A stretch of DNA of 64,000 nucleotides. It comes from Perognathus longimembris pacificus (lineage: Eukaryota > Chordata > Mammalia > Rodentia > Heteromyidae). The position numbers and the translations under genes were made by a program. A model generated the notes under the pieces. It had not been told where the DNA came from and did no database searches. It saw only the letters and a list, made by a program, of their open reading frames with translations. Shown here piece by piece: positions 24,491-48,560 of this stretch; within the stretch, counting starts at the first letter, position 1, and each line of letters begins with the position of its first letter. The DNA lies in NCBI RefSeq assembly GCF_023159225.1, contig NC_063176.1, positions 4,228,963-4,292,962 on the forward strand, read 5' to 3'.

Positions 24491-24954
24491 TCTCCTCCTG
24501 TGCAGCCAGGGGGCCATCTCCCCTCTATCCAAGAAGTGGGAAGAGTGAGAGTCTTAAAAGGGCCTTTACTGTCCCCAGGCATTGGGAGGCCTGGGGAGAA
24601 ACAGGCCTTGAGGGGAGATAGGGTCGGGTAAACCCTGATAGGGGAGTCCTCTCCCAAGTTAATTTCCCTCTTCCTCACCACTTGTTCTACATGGTCCCAA
24701 GTAGCCTAGTTGAAAAGATTAGTGTCCACCAGCCAAGGTGTCCAGTGCGCCAAGGTCTCCCAGACCCTTTTGGCCTGGGAGTCTGAGATGTCTAAACCTA
24801 TGCTTTGAAGCATGAGCCTCAGCACCCTGAGCGCTGGATCATCATGCTACATTTGAGATTGCCCCATCTTTTCTGGGGATACCCTTACTTACCTCTTGGA
24901 ACTCGCTTGACTTGGCTCGCTGATAGCTTCACTTCTAAACCTAAGCTTCCTCGG

Positions 24955-24972
24955 GCCCCATGTTGGGCATCA
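24955..24972 (-). other. Primer-binding site of provirus 1 (tRNA-Lys1,2 type)
   Basis: On the minus strand TGATGCCCAACATGGGGC lies 2 nt downstream of the 5' LTR. It differs from the Lys1,2 complement at about two positions. This supports a class II assignment. Confidence 0.75.
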
Positions 24973-24974
24973 GT

Positions 24975-25502
24975 TGTTGGGTCTTTAGCACTCAGTACTC
25001 TCCTGATCTGTGGGAGAGATGGGGAAGCTCGCCCCGACTGGGAAAGGCCAAGAAAAGAGAAGAGTCTACGCACTGCCCGCACCTATCCTCCCCTGACCAG
25101 AGGACAATCAGATGAGTCTGGGAGAATGTCTTGTGCATGTCTCGCTTCATTGAAATAAGCTCCGCATTTAAATAGGTCAGAGAGTGGCAGGAAGGGGAAT
25201 GTTGTATGCACACCTATCTAGGAACTGTGAAGGGCACCCTGAGCTGTCCATCGAGGGTGGAGGGCTGAGGGACCACTCCTAAGAGGTGGCCTAATTCTAC
25301 ATCACAGGCCACAGAACCGCATCTGGGTTCACCACCAGGCGCCCACTTGGCCACACGTGGCCCCAAGGCTGGGAGGCGGGGCCAGCTAGAACTGCCTTTC
25401 CGGGTTCGGTGTAATAGCCACATGTGACCCCAGAGCTGGGAAACAGGTGGGGCTGGCTGGGACTTCCTGTTTCTGACGCAAGGCATCCAGGCATGCCCCA
25501 CA
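24975..25502 (-). mobile_element. Provirus 1 5' LTR
   Basis: TG...CA bounded (tgttgggtcttt...gccccaca), about 528 bp, clearly homologous to the 3' LTR at 19993-21080. Confidence 0.82.
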
Positions 25503-25539
25503 TATGTTGCCAACAAATCTGTGGGATGGAATGATTTTC

Positions 25540-26063
25540 TGCAAGGATAGCTGAGCAACTGGGTTGTTACTTTTGTTCTGGAAGCTGTGAAAATGTTCTG
25601 TGGTGATGTGGCACACAAATAGTGATTGAATCAATCTCCAGAAAATTCAGGAAGACATGTACCTTAAAAGTTTTATTTAACTCTCAAGTGGATTTGGTGC
25701 CACTTGTGATGAGATACAAAGGCCATTTAAATGTAATTTCATTGGTTCAATAAGTGTTATTTGAAAAGACTGTTCCTTTCAGTACCTCAGGTTATACATT
25801 TCTCATTTTATGTCTAAGACTTTTAATGAACAGTTGTATTGGCATTCACCTAATCGTCAGTCATCCCAAAGCAAAAGCCTTCACCACTCGTGGTGGAGCT
25901 AATGGCATCTATGAGGCCATCCATCACGGGGTTCCCATGGTGGACATTCCTTTGGGGAACATGATAACATTGCTCACATGGTGGCCAAAGACATTCAGCT
26001 GTATATACGCAATATCAAGCAACACGTGCTCAGAGCACTGGAAGCAGTCATTAACAACACTTT
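25540..26063 (+). pseudogene. UGT2B ghost: exon 1 scrap plus decayed exon 5
   Basis: At about 25555-25608 a short stretch reads LGCYFCSGSCENVLW and then a stop. It matches the end of the signal peptide and start of the mature protein in the intact UGT2B gene (LSCCFSSGSCGKVLVW). At 25861-26063 lies a copy of UGT2B exon 5 ([24 protein letters not shown]). It has deletions of a few bases after IPL and scrambled sequence in the second half, making 203 nt instead of 220. Its upstream 200 bp and the (TG)n run after its donor also match the intact gene around 36150-36620, so genomic DNA was duplicated, not an mRNA. Exons 2-4 are missing. A provirus ends at 25502, next to the exon 1 scrap. Confidence 0.78.
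25861..26063 (+). pseudogene. Decayed UGT2B exon 5 copy
   Basis: The acceptor is cgtcag, followed directly by tcatccc, so the first base of the usual gtcatccc start is lost. The donor position still reads gt (gttagc). Small deletions break the frame after VDIPL. Confidence 0.82.
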
Positions 26064-26077
26064 GTTAGCATAACCAT

Positions 26078-26080
<3 letters not shown>

Positions 26081-26121
<41 letters not shown>
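26081..26121. repeat. (TG)n microsatellite after decayed exon 5
   Basis: About 20 TG units starting 18 nt after the decayed exon 5; its counterpart after the intact exon 5 is at 36550-36617. Confidence 0.95.
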
Positions 26122-27036
26122 TGTTTCTGGGCATTAGACCCAGTGACTTGCTCATGATCAAAATCATTTTCATATTTTCTCTTGTATACCATGTAAAGTT
26201 TGACCCCTAATTTTTCAGTGGGTATATTTTCTCCATTTTGTGTTGTGATTTAGCAGCAAGTCGTTGTATTTATTATGAGTCAGTATTCCCTATAGTTATG
26301 TGTTTTTAGTTTCAGGACATTTGAAATATGGCTGCCAACTGAGATACAGTAGACATATAATCTGTATTTAGAGTCTTTATGGATGCACACCATGTGCTTG
26401 ATTCCTTCTTTGTAAGACCACACTGTACCTCTGTATTGTGCAATACCTATATCACAACACAACCATACTTCACTGTGGCACTCTACCCCATGCACTCTAG
26501 GAGAATAGCTGCTGTTTTTACTTAATTAGCCCCCTAATTTGGAGTGAATCAGTCCAAACACTTTGAATCAGCAATCTCAGTGGCTTCCTGTGCACATTTT
26601 TAGAAGTCCTTAGTAGAGTATTAAATGCTTGAAAACAGATAGTGGAGGTAATTACATCCTTCTGAATGTGTACTACAAAAGATTTATGCTATAATTTAAA
26701 CTGAATTGGATAAATGTGAATTACATTTCAGCAGAGTTGCTACAAAAATTTTTTGAATAGTGCTATCTAAGAAATTTTGAGTATTTGTGAAATTAATTTA
26801 TTTCTGTGTCAGAAAGGAATCAAAAGGACATGCCAATATTTGAGTTATTATGAAAGGACTCACATACAGCAGGTAACTAACACATTGACTCCAAGCTACA
26901 TGATAGCATTTAATTCCAAAACAGATGCTAAATTTACAGGTGTAATCATCAGGAAATTAAAACTTCTTTTATAGATCTGCCATTCTGTACCTATGTACTC
27001 ACTAGCCATTTAGCATATTTACTTTGACCTACCCAA

Positions 27037-27081
27037 GTTACTTTTTAACTTCAGGATCAATTTTTTTATCTTGAATATAAA
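27037..27081 (+). promoter_or_regulatory. Proximal promoter of the intact UGT2B gene: HNF1-like site and TATA-like box
   Basis: 27037-27049 reads GTTACTTTTTAAC, close to the HNF1 palindrome GTTAATNATTAAC. 27073-27081 contains a TATA-like gaatataaa. An HNF1 site close to the start is a known property of liver UGT2B promoters. Just upstream, actttgacct (27021-27030) resembles an HNF4-type half site. The broken paralogue has the same layout (53998-54034) at nearly the same distance from its ATG. Function is inferred. Confidence 0.5.
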
Positions 27082-27134
27082 TGCCAGAAACTGACAGAAA
27101 TGAGCATAGTTTGAAGGAGCCAGTGCCAGTCAAG

Positions 27135-39581
<12,447 letters not shown>

Positions 39582-40217
39582 AGCTTTCAACACCACACAG
39601 AGTGGACTAAGAGCCTACGAATCAAGACCATCCTAATGAACTAGAGCACAATCAACAAACAACAAACCCTTCAGGGTTTACCAAACCTGTACCTTCTGTA
39701 TATTCCTGTGTATCTTACTCCCGATTAAACCTGAAATAAGGTACAATTCTAATTCAGAATTCCTCAAAAACTTTCACTTCCCTGGGTTATGTCGTTAGTA
39801 TAACTGAATCAAGTGGGACCAGAGGAAATTTGAGGCTATTGATTTGAGTGAAGCATAAAACCCAAAGTTTTATTTTGCATAACCAAAAGGGAATATTTAA
39901 ATAAAGCATAATCAGGTGGACTATTTTTATGTCTGTTCAAAACATAAAAGTGAGGGATGGGTTTAAAGAGGTAACCAATATTATTCAGACTTCTGGAATA
40001 CAGGAGACAACCGACAGTAACTGAAGTTAACCTCTGTTGAGTCAAAGCCAACTGAGATTTTCATAAACATAAAAAACGAGTAAGAGGAAGTGAGGAAAGG
40101 AGAATCATCGTGGACTGAAGATCTATCTGAAGATAAATAACTACAAAAGAAGTGAAAAATTACTGATAATGGCATGCCTTGGGTGGAAGAGCTTCAGGTT
40201 GTCCATTGTCCATTCTT

Positions 40218-40430
40218 TTTTTTTTTTTTTTTTTTTTGGCCAGTCCTGGGCCTTGGACTCAGGGCCTGAGCACTGTCCCTGGCTTCCTTTTGCTCAAGGC
40301 TAGCACTCCGCCACTTGAGCCACAGCGCCGCTTCTGGCCGTTTTCTGTATATGTGGTGCTGGGGAACCGAACCTAGGGCCTCGTGTATCCGAGGCAGGCA
40401 CTCTTGCCACTAGGCTATATCCCCAGCCCC
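40218..40430 (-). repeat. Young ID-like dimeric SINE with target duplication
   Basis: ccattgtccattctt at 40203-40217 and 40431-40445. Poly-T tail of about 20 nt. Confidence 0.92.
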
Positions 40431-40614
40431 CCATTGTCCATTCTTTGTGTCATGTTCTCATGATCAAAAAAATACTGTGGTCTCCTGAATTGACCAACAC
40501 ATCACTTGGTGTGGTAATAGCCAGGATATATCTGATGAGTAACTCAGCAATGTTGTTGCTATGTGTTTAGTGGCATGGAATAATATGTAGTGCACATCCC
40601 TCTTGAAATTCAGG

Positions 40615-40660
<46 letters not shown>
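40615..40660. repeat. (TG)n microsatellite
   Basis: About 23 TG units between the UGT2B gene and the duplicated exon 6. Confidence 0.95.
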
Positions 40661-40663
<3 letters not shown>

Positions 40664-41309
40664 TGTTGTTTTTTTGCAAGATCTGTAGAGTCTCAAAGGC
40701 TTTCATTTAATGTGGGCCACCAAGTAAAATCTTCAGTGGTAAATGAAGGCTTCTTCTCCTGTACCACCTTGAGTTCCCAAGTGATCATTTTGTGTCACTG
40801 AATTATCCCATATAATTGTGTAGCAAGAAAATGTGTGTTTCTTCCTTTCAAGAGACCAGTGAGACTCTTGAAGACAATTTCTGACTAGAGAGTAGTGCTA
40901 CATTTCCTTCCTCTTGAAACATGACATCCTGCTTCTTGTTTTAATTTTTTTCTACAATTACTTCTAGCTTCGAGTACTTACACTGAGTATCTGAGACCCT
41001 AAATTATATTTGTACTTATTCATGAATTGTAACATATAGAGCGAATTGTAAAGCAATTTTGAAGATATAGAGAACATTTAAAATTGCAAAGATTCCCCAA
41101 ACCACCTTTTAAGACTCTGCTGTCATAGTCTGAGCTCAGAACACAAATTGCAAAGCAAACTACAGGGAAGAAAGAAATTAATTGAAGAATATTATTTCTT
41201 CCTGACAAAAGATAGGTTCAAATAATTACATGATGGAAAAGATGATTGCTTTTACATATGGAAAATATTTAACAGTTCTGTTTTATGAATATAAAAAAAA
41301 TCAGGCATT

Positions 41310-41492
41310 ATTCTGGATGCTGGTGGCTCATGCCTGTAATCCTAGCCACTCAGGAGGCTGAGATCTGAAGATCCTATTTCAAAGCCAGTAGTGTGGTAAA
41401 TGAAAGCAGTTGAACAGTATTTTTGAGAAAACAGATTTTAGGGACATTGTCCAGGCCCTGAACTTAAGCCTCAGGACTGACAATAAATAAAT
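41310..41492 (+). repeat. B1-like/ID-like chimeric SINE, internally deleted
   Basis: ctggtggctcatgcctgtaatcctagcc...tcaggactgacaataaataaatag. Confidence 0.65.
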
Positions 41493-42505
41493 AGTGGAGT
41501 CTGAGAGACAATGATGTTGACTGTCTGTAAAACCAGATCCGTAGGAAGTGGTGACAGTATCGTAATGGTTTGAATCCAGTAAAGGCAATGCCATACATGC
41601 TTAGCTATTACAACAATTTCCAAGCAAAGCACTCTCATTTGAATTCCTAGTGCTACAGAAACAGAGATACGATCAATAAGACCAATGATGAGCATAATAT
41701 TCAGAAAAGAAATAGGTAAGGATGGCTACCCTCTATTGAAATTTAAATATATCATCTATCTCATTTTTTAAAATTTAGTAAATATCAATGTATAGGTTAT
41801 AAAAACAAAGTATTAGTGCTCTTTGCCATTAAGTTTTAACAGAAGAAATGTTTTCATGTACATTTTCTGAGCTAACAATGAAGATCACTCTCATGTTAAA
41901 TTACATGGTAAAATAGATGATAAACACTACTACAGATTTTTGAAGTTATAGATGCATTCATTATCTGAGATGAAATCTGTACAATTGAATGAATGAAAAA
42001 ATAAATGACTAGCATGATCAGAAAAGGAGAGATTTAGTGAATGTTCTGGATTTCTGAGTAAACATGATTAGAAGAGCTCACAATGAAAATCACCTTGGTG
42101 CTCCAGCGAACTAGGTAACAGGTTATGCAATATTTTGTAAGTTGATGTTAGTCCTCTCTTTCCTTTAGACACTCTTAATTCTTACTGATTAGTGAGCTAT
42201 ATCTACTCAGCTTTTGAATTATTGAACTGATTCAGATTACTCGCTCCAGTTTTACACTTTGTGTTGTCTTAAACCTTATCAGTTGCTCGTTGACAATTAT
42301 TTCCAAATAACTGACAATGTTTTCCAAATCTAACTTTATTTGACCTTGAATTACTAGTTAATTATTGTCAGTTTTGTAACTTTGATCTCCCATTTTTGCC
42401 AGGTATTCTGGATCACTGTCATTATGACTCAGGAATATTATTCTCTTCACAAAAACAAATGTATTTTTCTTACTTGTCTATATGAAAGTAGAGAGTTTGC
42501 AAAAA

Positions 42506-42740
42506 AGAAACTGAGAGCTCATGCCTATTATCATAGCCACTCACAAGACTAGGATTGAGTATCATAGTTCAAAAAAGTCCATGCAGGAAAGTCTGTGAGA
42601 CTCTTATCTCCAATTAAACACTGAAAGCTGCGATTGGAACTTTGGCTCAAGTGGTAGAATGCTATGCTTCAGCACAAAAAAAAGAGAGGAGGTAAACTTA
42701 GGGAAAATGCCTAGGCCCTTAGTGTAAGGCCCTGACTGGA
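42506..42740 (+). repeat. Chimeric SINE shared by both duplicated blocks
   Basis: Sits at the same place relative to flanking DNA as the SINE at 46352-46560, so it predates the duplication. Confidence 0.65.
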
Positions 42741-42764
42741 AGATGGATTATAAACCTTTTTTAA

Positions 42765-43190
42765 GCCTACATAATCTGTCCTTTAATGGAAGTTGGATAT
42801 TTAGTCTCCTAAGGGTTATTTCGTATCAGCAAACTAGTATTAGGTTAATAATGTTTAATTCATATAATTCCAGAATAGGGTAAATACGCATTGAATTATC
42901 ATTTCTCTTTTGTTTGTACTCATCCATTTATCATTATGGAGCGACCTCCTTTGTAGTATTTCACAACATGAGTTGTACAGTTGGTTTACAGCATATAGTT
43001 TTGTGATATTACCCTCACAATTGTTTGTCTTTTATCCTTTGTCTCTCAATTTTGATGTTCCCCTTCTATTCCCTAGTTCCAAAAATCATGCATATTTGAT
43101 GCCCATGCTACCAAAATCAATAATAGTGACATCAAGATAGAACTCTGTGGAAGAAAGACTGAAGAAAATATTAGTAATCATCTTTGGTAT
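42765..43190 (-). mobile_element. Antisense L1 fragments
   Basis: 42765-42975 matches 48010-48230 (ORF2 part). 42975-43190 matches 29080-29280 (3' UTR part with acagcatatagttttgtg). Confidence 0.6.
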
Positions 43191-43395
43191 TCTACTTGAA
43201 AATATGAGTAATCAGATGTACTTAAATATCAGCACATTATTACTCACGAGTCCAGAACTCAATTGTTCTTGTTTTTCCATTTCCTTTCTTTTACTTGTAT
43301 AACAGGAAAAACTGAGATGTTTCTAAAAGAGGTTTATTAAAGAAAAAGGAAAGTGAGAGGGTTATAATGGAACAAGCAGGTCAAGAAATAAAAAG

Positions 43396-43625
43396 AAGGC
43401 TGGGTGCCATTGGCTGATCCCTGTAATACTAACAACTCAAGAGGCTGAGATCTGAGGACTGATGTTTGAGGTCAGGCCAGGCAGAAAATCCATGAAATTC
43501 TTATCTTCAAATAACAACCAAAGAGCCAGAGGAGAGCTGTGGCTCAAGTGATAGAGTTCTTCCCGTGAGCAAATAGAACTCAAGGACTGTGCCAAGGCCC
43601 CAGTTCCAACACACAAAGAAAGAGA
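43396..43625 (+). repeat. B1-like/ID-like chimeric SINE
   Basis: aaggctgggtgccattggctg...gagctgtggctcaagtgatagag...aaggccccagttcc. Confidence 0.7.
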
Positions 43626-43947
43626 GGGGCAACAAACTGTTATATACTAATTAACCAATGATAAAAGATAAATACAAATTCCTGACAAAAAGCTCATTCA
43701 TTAAATTGTCCTTCTGTCTCTAAAGGATGATAAAATTCTGAACTTTGAACAACAGCTACATTAATAATTGGTTACAGGATAATTCAAGCTTTAATTTTGC
43801 CTTTGAAACTTAACTGATTCTATTTTCTACTTTAGAAATTCTTGTGTCTAACAAGATTTTTGTCACTGGTTAAGTGCAGTGTCATTAAGAAGCTCTTGGC
43901 TTTTACTTGAAGTCAGCAAAAGAAAAATCCTTTGCTTTTCTCTCTAG

Positions 43948-44175
43948 TTTTGTGGAATCATGAGTTGTATTCGGAATCCAATTTGTCATTCACCACAAAG
44001 GAGCCAAGCACCTGGGGCCACTTGCCCACAACCTCACCTGGTACCAGTACCACTCTCTGGATGTCATTGGCTTCCTGCTGGCCTGTGTGGCCACTGTTAT
44101 GTTCCTTGTCATAAAATGTTGCTTGCGTCTTTACCAAAGGTATTTAAGATTGGGAAGAAGAAAAAGTGGGATTAG
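43948..44175 (+). pseudogene. Decayed UGT2B exon 6 copy
   Basis: After an acceptor-like tctctag, the start and middle of exon 6 are collapsed by deletion. The sequence then follows the intact exon 6 through [20 protein letters not shown], the membrane helix and a frameshifted KKKKWD end, 228 nt against 280. Flanking DNA on both sides also matches the flanks of the intact exon 6, so it is a genomic tandem duplicate. Confidence 0.83.
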
Positions 44176-44839
44176 GTCTCTTCAGCATGTACATGAAATA
44201 ATGTACAATTCTAATTTTGGAATTCCTATAAAAGTTTTACTTTCCTGGCTTATGTAGATAGTATAACTGGATCAACTGGGAGCTATGGGGATTTGAGCCT
44301 ATTGATCTGCGTGAAGCATAAAACCCAAAGTTTTATTGTGCATATCCAAAAAAGGAATATTTTAGTAAAACATAATTGTAGAGAAAAAGTAAATGATGTC
44401 ATTTTCAGGAAAGTGGATAAAACTGGAAATCATCATGTTTACTGCTATAAGCAAAAATCAAAACGCCAAATACTGAATTTCATGCTCGTTTTGGGGGTTC
44501 ACAGCTAATCTAATGATGATAATGCAGATGATGATAGTAATTAGTGGCCAAGGTCAATGAATATAAAAGGAAGAGCTGCTAGGAGGGTTCAGAAAAAGGA
44601 GGAAGAGAGAAAGGACTAAATACTGTGGAGAAAAGAAGAAAAAAGGACACAGAACAAACACGTCTCTGACATTGTCATAATACAATCTACCAAATGCTAT
44701 TTGAGAAAGGAGGAGAGAGAATTGAGAGGAATGAGACTAGAGTGGAAAGGGAAAATATGTTCAGAGTACACAATGTGTACGTAGGAAGATATCACAAGGA
44801 AAGCAAGCCCGCCCCCATATTATAAAGAAATGTTAACAC

Positions 44840-45360
44840 AAATGTAAAATGTTTGAAAAGAACACAACAGATGCTAACCAGGTTATAGGTGGGAAAAGAA
44901 ATGTTGTATACTGTTGGTAGTAACGCAAATCAGTGCAGCTCCTATGTAAAGCAACATGGAAGATTCTCAATAACCTAGAAATAGAACTATGTAATGATCT
45001 GGAAATATCAATCTTGAAGTAATTTCTGAAGTAATGTAATTGCACATGTGGGTGTTTATTGCAGTGTTATTTACCAATAGCCAAGGTATGAAGTCAGTTT
45101 AAATGCCTTTTGACTTTTCAATGGATAATGATAATAGGGCTATGTATGCAGATATAGATACATATACCTATATAAGAAAATGAGTACAAAGAGATCTGTA
45201 CACGTATATATTAGAGTATTTTACAGCAATAAAATTTTCATATCATTTGCAAGAAAAATGGGCAGAACTGCATATTGGTATGTAAAACAAGTAATTAGAA
45301 GGACAATATCACATATTTTCTCTCAAGCAGAGTACAGAGTCTCTTTGTTGTCTGTTATAC
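44840..45360 (+). mobile_element. L1 ORF2 3' fragment, sense
   Basis: Reads gttgtatactgttggtagtaacgcaaatcagtgcag...caacatggaagattctcaataac, typical of the end of ORF2. Confidence 0.6.
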
Positions 45361-45374
45361 ATCTATATGTATAT

Positions 45375-45416
45375 GGGCTGGAAATATGGCCTAGTGGCAA
45401 GAGTGCTTGCCTCGTA
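45375..45416 (+). repeat. Tailless SINE-head insertion (42 bp) with 17-bp target duplications
   Basis: Only the first 42 nt of the ID-like SINE (gggctggaaatatggcctag through ctcgta), with no second half and no A-tail. It is flanked by tacatctatatgtatat at 45358-45374 and 45417-45433. Confidence 0.85.
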
Positions 45417-45525
45417 TACATCTATATGTATATATACACACATATACATACATATATAGTATTGTATTTTTATATAGTCCTATATTTTATACATGATACT
45501 ATATATAATATATGTCTATCTATTA
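45417..45525. repeat. AT-rich tandem TA/TACA repeats
   Basis: Degenerate tatatg/tacaca runs following the tailless SINE insertion. Confidence 0.7.
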
Positions 45526-46351
45526 TTACATTTACTACCGTGTATAGTTATTGTGTGGTTTGAGAAAAAGGGGAGAAAGAAAAAGAAAAAGAATGATTTG
45601 GGTATAAACAATACCAAAATGTATTGTCTATTTTAAAGATGGCACATAGAGCCTACTGAAAGCTTTTGAACAATACTAATAAGGGGGAGTAAAAAAAAGG
45701 ATAAACATGTACTATACAGTATTAATTTAATCAAAGCACAGTATAGTGCATGTGGATGCAAAATTACATGGTGAGACAGTTAATAAACGCTAGCCCAAAT
45801 TCTTGAGGTTATAGATGTGTGCCCTTATTATGTGAAATGATATGAAATGGGACCAAATAAATGAATAAAGCAATAAATGACCATTATGAGCAGCAATGGA
45901 GATATTTAGTGAAATTTCTGGAATTCTGAGTAACATGAATAGAAGAGTCGACTTGAAAATGACTTCAGTGCTCACAGTAGCAGATAACAGGTGAAATGGA
46001 ACATTTTTCATGTCATATATTAATCCTTTCTTTCCTAACACACTCTTGTTTCTTGCTATTTAGCCAGCCACAACTACTCGGCTTTTGTATTTATTGAACT
46101 AATTCACATTACTTTCTTCTATTGATCATTTATTTTGTCTTAACCTTGCCAATTGCCAGTAACAATTCCAAAGAATATTTCCAGATCTAACCTTATTCAA
46201 CCTTGAATTACTAGTTAATTATCACCTCTTCTCTAACCTTGATTGATTTCCCATCTTTGCCAGTAACTCCAGGACACCATCATTATGACTCAGGAATTTT
46301 ACAAAGATAAATTTACTTTTCTTATTTGTCAATAAATAGAGATTTTGCAAA

Positions 46352-46560
46352 ACAGAACTCGAGAGTTCGTGCCTAGCTACTAAAGAAGTTGAGAGCTGAG
46401 GACCACCGTCTAAAACCAGCCTGTGAGGAAAGTCTGTGAGACTTTAATACCCAATTAAACATGAAAATTGGAAGTGGAGCTTTGTCTCAAGTGGTAGAGT
46501 GCTAGCCTTGAGCTGAATAATAAAGAGAAATGCTTTGGGACAAATGCCCAGCCCCTGACT
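46352..46560 (+). repeat. Chimeric SINE shared by both duplicated blocks
   Basis: Counterpart of 42506-42740; both follow the shared gactcaggaat...gagattttgc flank. Confidence 0.6.
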
Positions 46561-46589
46561 CTTGGTTGAATGATAAACTTCAAATGATT

Positions 46590-47410
46590 GGCTAATCAGA
46601 TTAATAAATCATGATTTGCCACATCAATTCATGGTACACTTTCCAGTTCTATGCAGTAGGTAAAACAAATACCCATCAAAGCTGGTGCCCCAAGAAAGTA
46701 ACCACTGCAGTGCTGGTTTGATCAAAGTGGACAGAGAATACAGGAGAATCCTTTCCACGGAAAGTGAAAAGTTAACAAAGCAAACAGTAGGTGTATACTT
46801 GACTTTTTCATAGTGTCCCTTCAAAAAATCACTCTTTAGTAGTTAGTTTAAAAAACATTTTCCAAATAACACTGACATCTCAGTGTGGGATCTCTTCCTA
46901 AATAGAGACTTGAAATATCTAGAAAAGCCATGGCATTGACAGAGTTGTTCTGTGAACCATGTACTTTTGGATATAGATACTGTATTCAACAGTGTAGAAA
47001 ATGTCTGTGAACTGAAAATCTGTGAAATCAAGCAACAAATACTGTCCACCACAAAATGGACAACCTGTATGTCAGGTTAGCTCTCACTGATGAAAGCAAA
47101 CTCATATAAAATGGCATATATACCTCAATTGATACTCCAGAAATGCAGCTGTCGAGATTATCAGAAACAACATCTAAGCAATGAATAGGAAGATGTAAGC
47201 TAACTAGATCTATTTCTGGACAGATAACCTACAAACTTGACTTGCAAGTATGTAGGCAACTTGGACATATTGAAACATATGGTAGAAATTCCCAGCAAAG
47301 AGAAGACTAGGACTGCCTGATGCCATTGCTAAATAGTGCCAACCTTCTAAAGAATTAGCACGATTGCTTCTCATGTCATGCAATGTGGCATATATTGGAA
47401 TATTTCCCCC
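46590..47410. other. Unassigned segment
   Basis: Not present in the first duplicated block. No open frame or repeat recognised. Confidence 0.4.
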
Positions 47411-48560
47411 TATATCCTGTTTTTTTTCATTTGTTTCTGCCCTCTTGTTTTCTCATCAGTTCTCTAACGGTTCGTGAACTTTTTTTCAAAAATTGACTTA
47501 TTACTTCATTGGTCCTTTATCTTTCAGTCTGTAGTTTATTTTGTTTCTGGTCATTATTCTTCTTTGCCTCTATTAATTTGAGGCTTGCTTGGTTACTTCT
47601 TTTCTAATTTCTTGATTGTCATTTGTCTTTCTGTTCCTCTTCGTGTTAAGTTCCCTCTTGTGTCTACTTGGGCTGTAAACCACTTTATCTGAACCAATAA
47701 AATATTAAATTCCCTTTGGATTCCTTAATTGAAACATCCTTTGTTCAAGGAATTTTCTTTCATCTCTGTTTTGAGTACTTTTATATTTCTCTATATTTTT
47801 AACTTAATGTTTTATCAGGAAAATACATCTCATAATGGTAGTTTTCCGAATTTTTTCATATATGTTTTGTGTCTGTCATATAGATTATGCTAGAAAATTT
47901 TCCTTATGCTAGTGAGAGAAATGTCCATTCAGGCAGCTTTAACTGAATGTTAACATTGGCTAATTCAGTTTGGCCTATGGTATGATTTAACTCTAATGGT
48001 TTTTTGGTGATTTTTTTGTCTGCATGATCTGTCCTTTAATGAAAGTTGAATGCTTATTGTACTAAGGGTTATTTAATATCAACACACTAGTATTAGGTTA
48101 ATAATGTTTTATTCATATATTGCTAGGATTGGGTGGATATATATTGATAATCATGATTTCTTTTTTGTTTGTACTGATATATTTACATTGTGAAGTGACC
48201 ACCATTGTAGTGTTTCACAGGTTTTTGCTACTGTCTATTTTATCTTCCTTAGTATGAACACTCTTGTTCTCATCTGGCATTCATTTCTGTGCATAACAGT
48301 TTTTATTCCTTCACTTTTAGTCCACGTGGATCACACAGCTAGACAGAGTCCATTGCATTGTATTTCTTTTTAATCCACTCGGTCTATTTGTTTTTCAGTG
48401 AGGAGGTTAACATATTTCCTTTGAAGATCATTACTAAGAAGTATATATTTCTATCATCACATTTTTGTTTGTTTTGTGCATATTTGCTTGCAGTAATCTG
48501 CCTTAGGGAATTGGCTACATCTAATGTATTGGCTTTGATGCCAGGTGAGTGTTTTGGTGG
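47410..48560 (-). mobile_element. Antisense L1 ORF2 fragment
   Basis: tctattaatttgaggcttgc, ggattgggtggatatatatt and aatccactcggtctatttg are antisense ORF2 blocks in expected order. A related piece is at 52545-52655. Confidence 0.6.

Larger units (their letters stand above)
19993..25502 (-). mobile_element. Provirus 1: class II-like endogenous retrovirus with both LTRs, decayed
   Basis: Minus-strand element: 5' LTR at 24975-25502, Lys1,2-type primer site at 24955-24972, pol remnants at 21820-22975, env transmembrane remnant at 21290-21520, polypurine tract at 21081-21095 and 3' LTR at 19993-21080. The 3' LTR carries a nested solo LTR. The reading frames are broken throughout. The stretch 23400-24490 is not assigned. 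No clear target duplication was found at its ends, so the two LTRs may have recombined with another copy. Confidence 0.8.
43640..46590 (+). repeat. Tandem segmental duplication, copy 2 (contains decayed exon 6)
   Basis: Colinear with 38700-42760, clearly diverged, with a SINE shared at the same site near the right end. No exon 5 copy was seen before it. Confidence 0.78.

Noticed and set aside
24050..24532. 160-codon minus-strand open frame
   Set aside because: No start context, domain or gag-like feature; inside a decayed provirus.
26081..26121. Regular repeats examined as a possible CRISPR-like array
   Set aside because: Simple TG repeats without spacers; eukaryotic DNA.
27081..27134. Upstream in-frame ATG extending UGT2B by 18 residues
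   Set aside because: It would bury the signal peptide and lies at the TATA-like box, upstream of the likely start of transcription.
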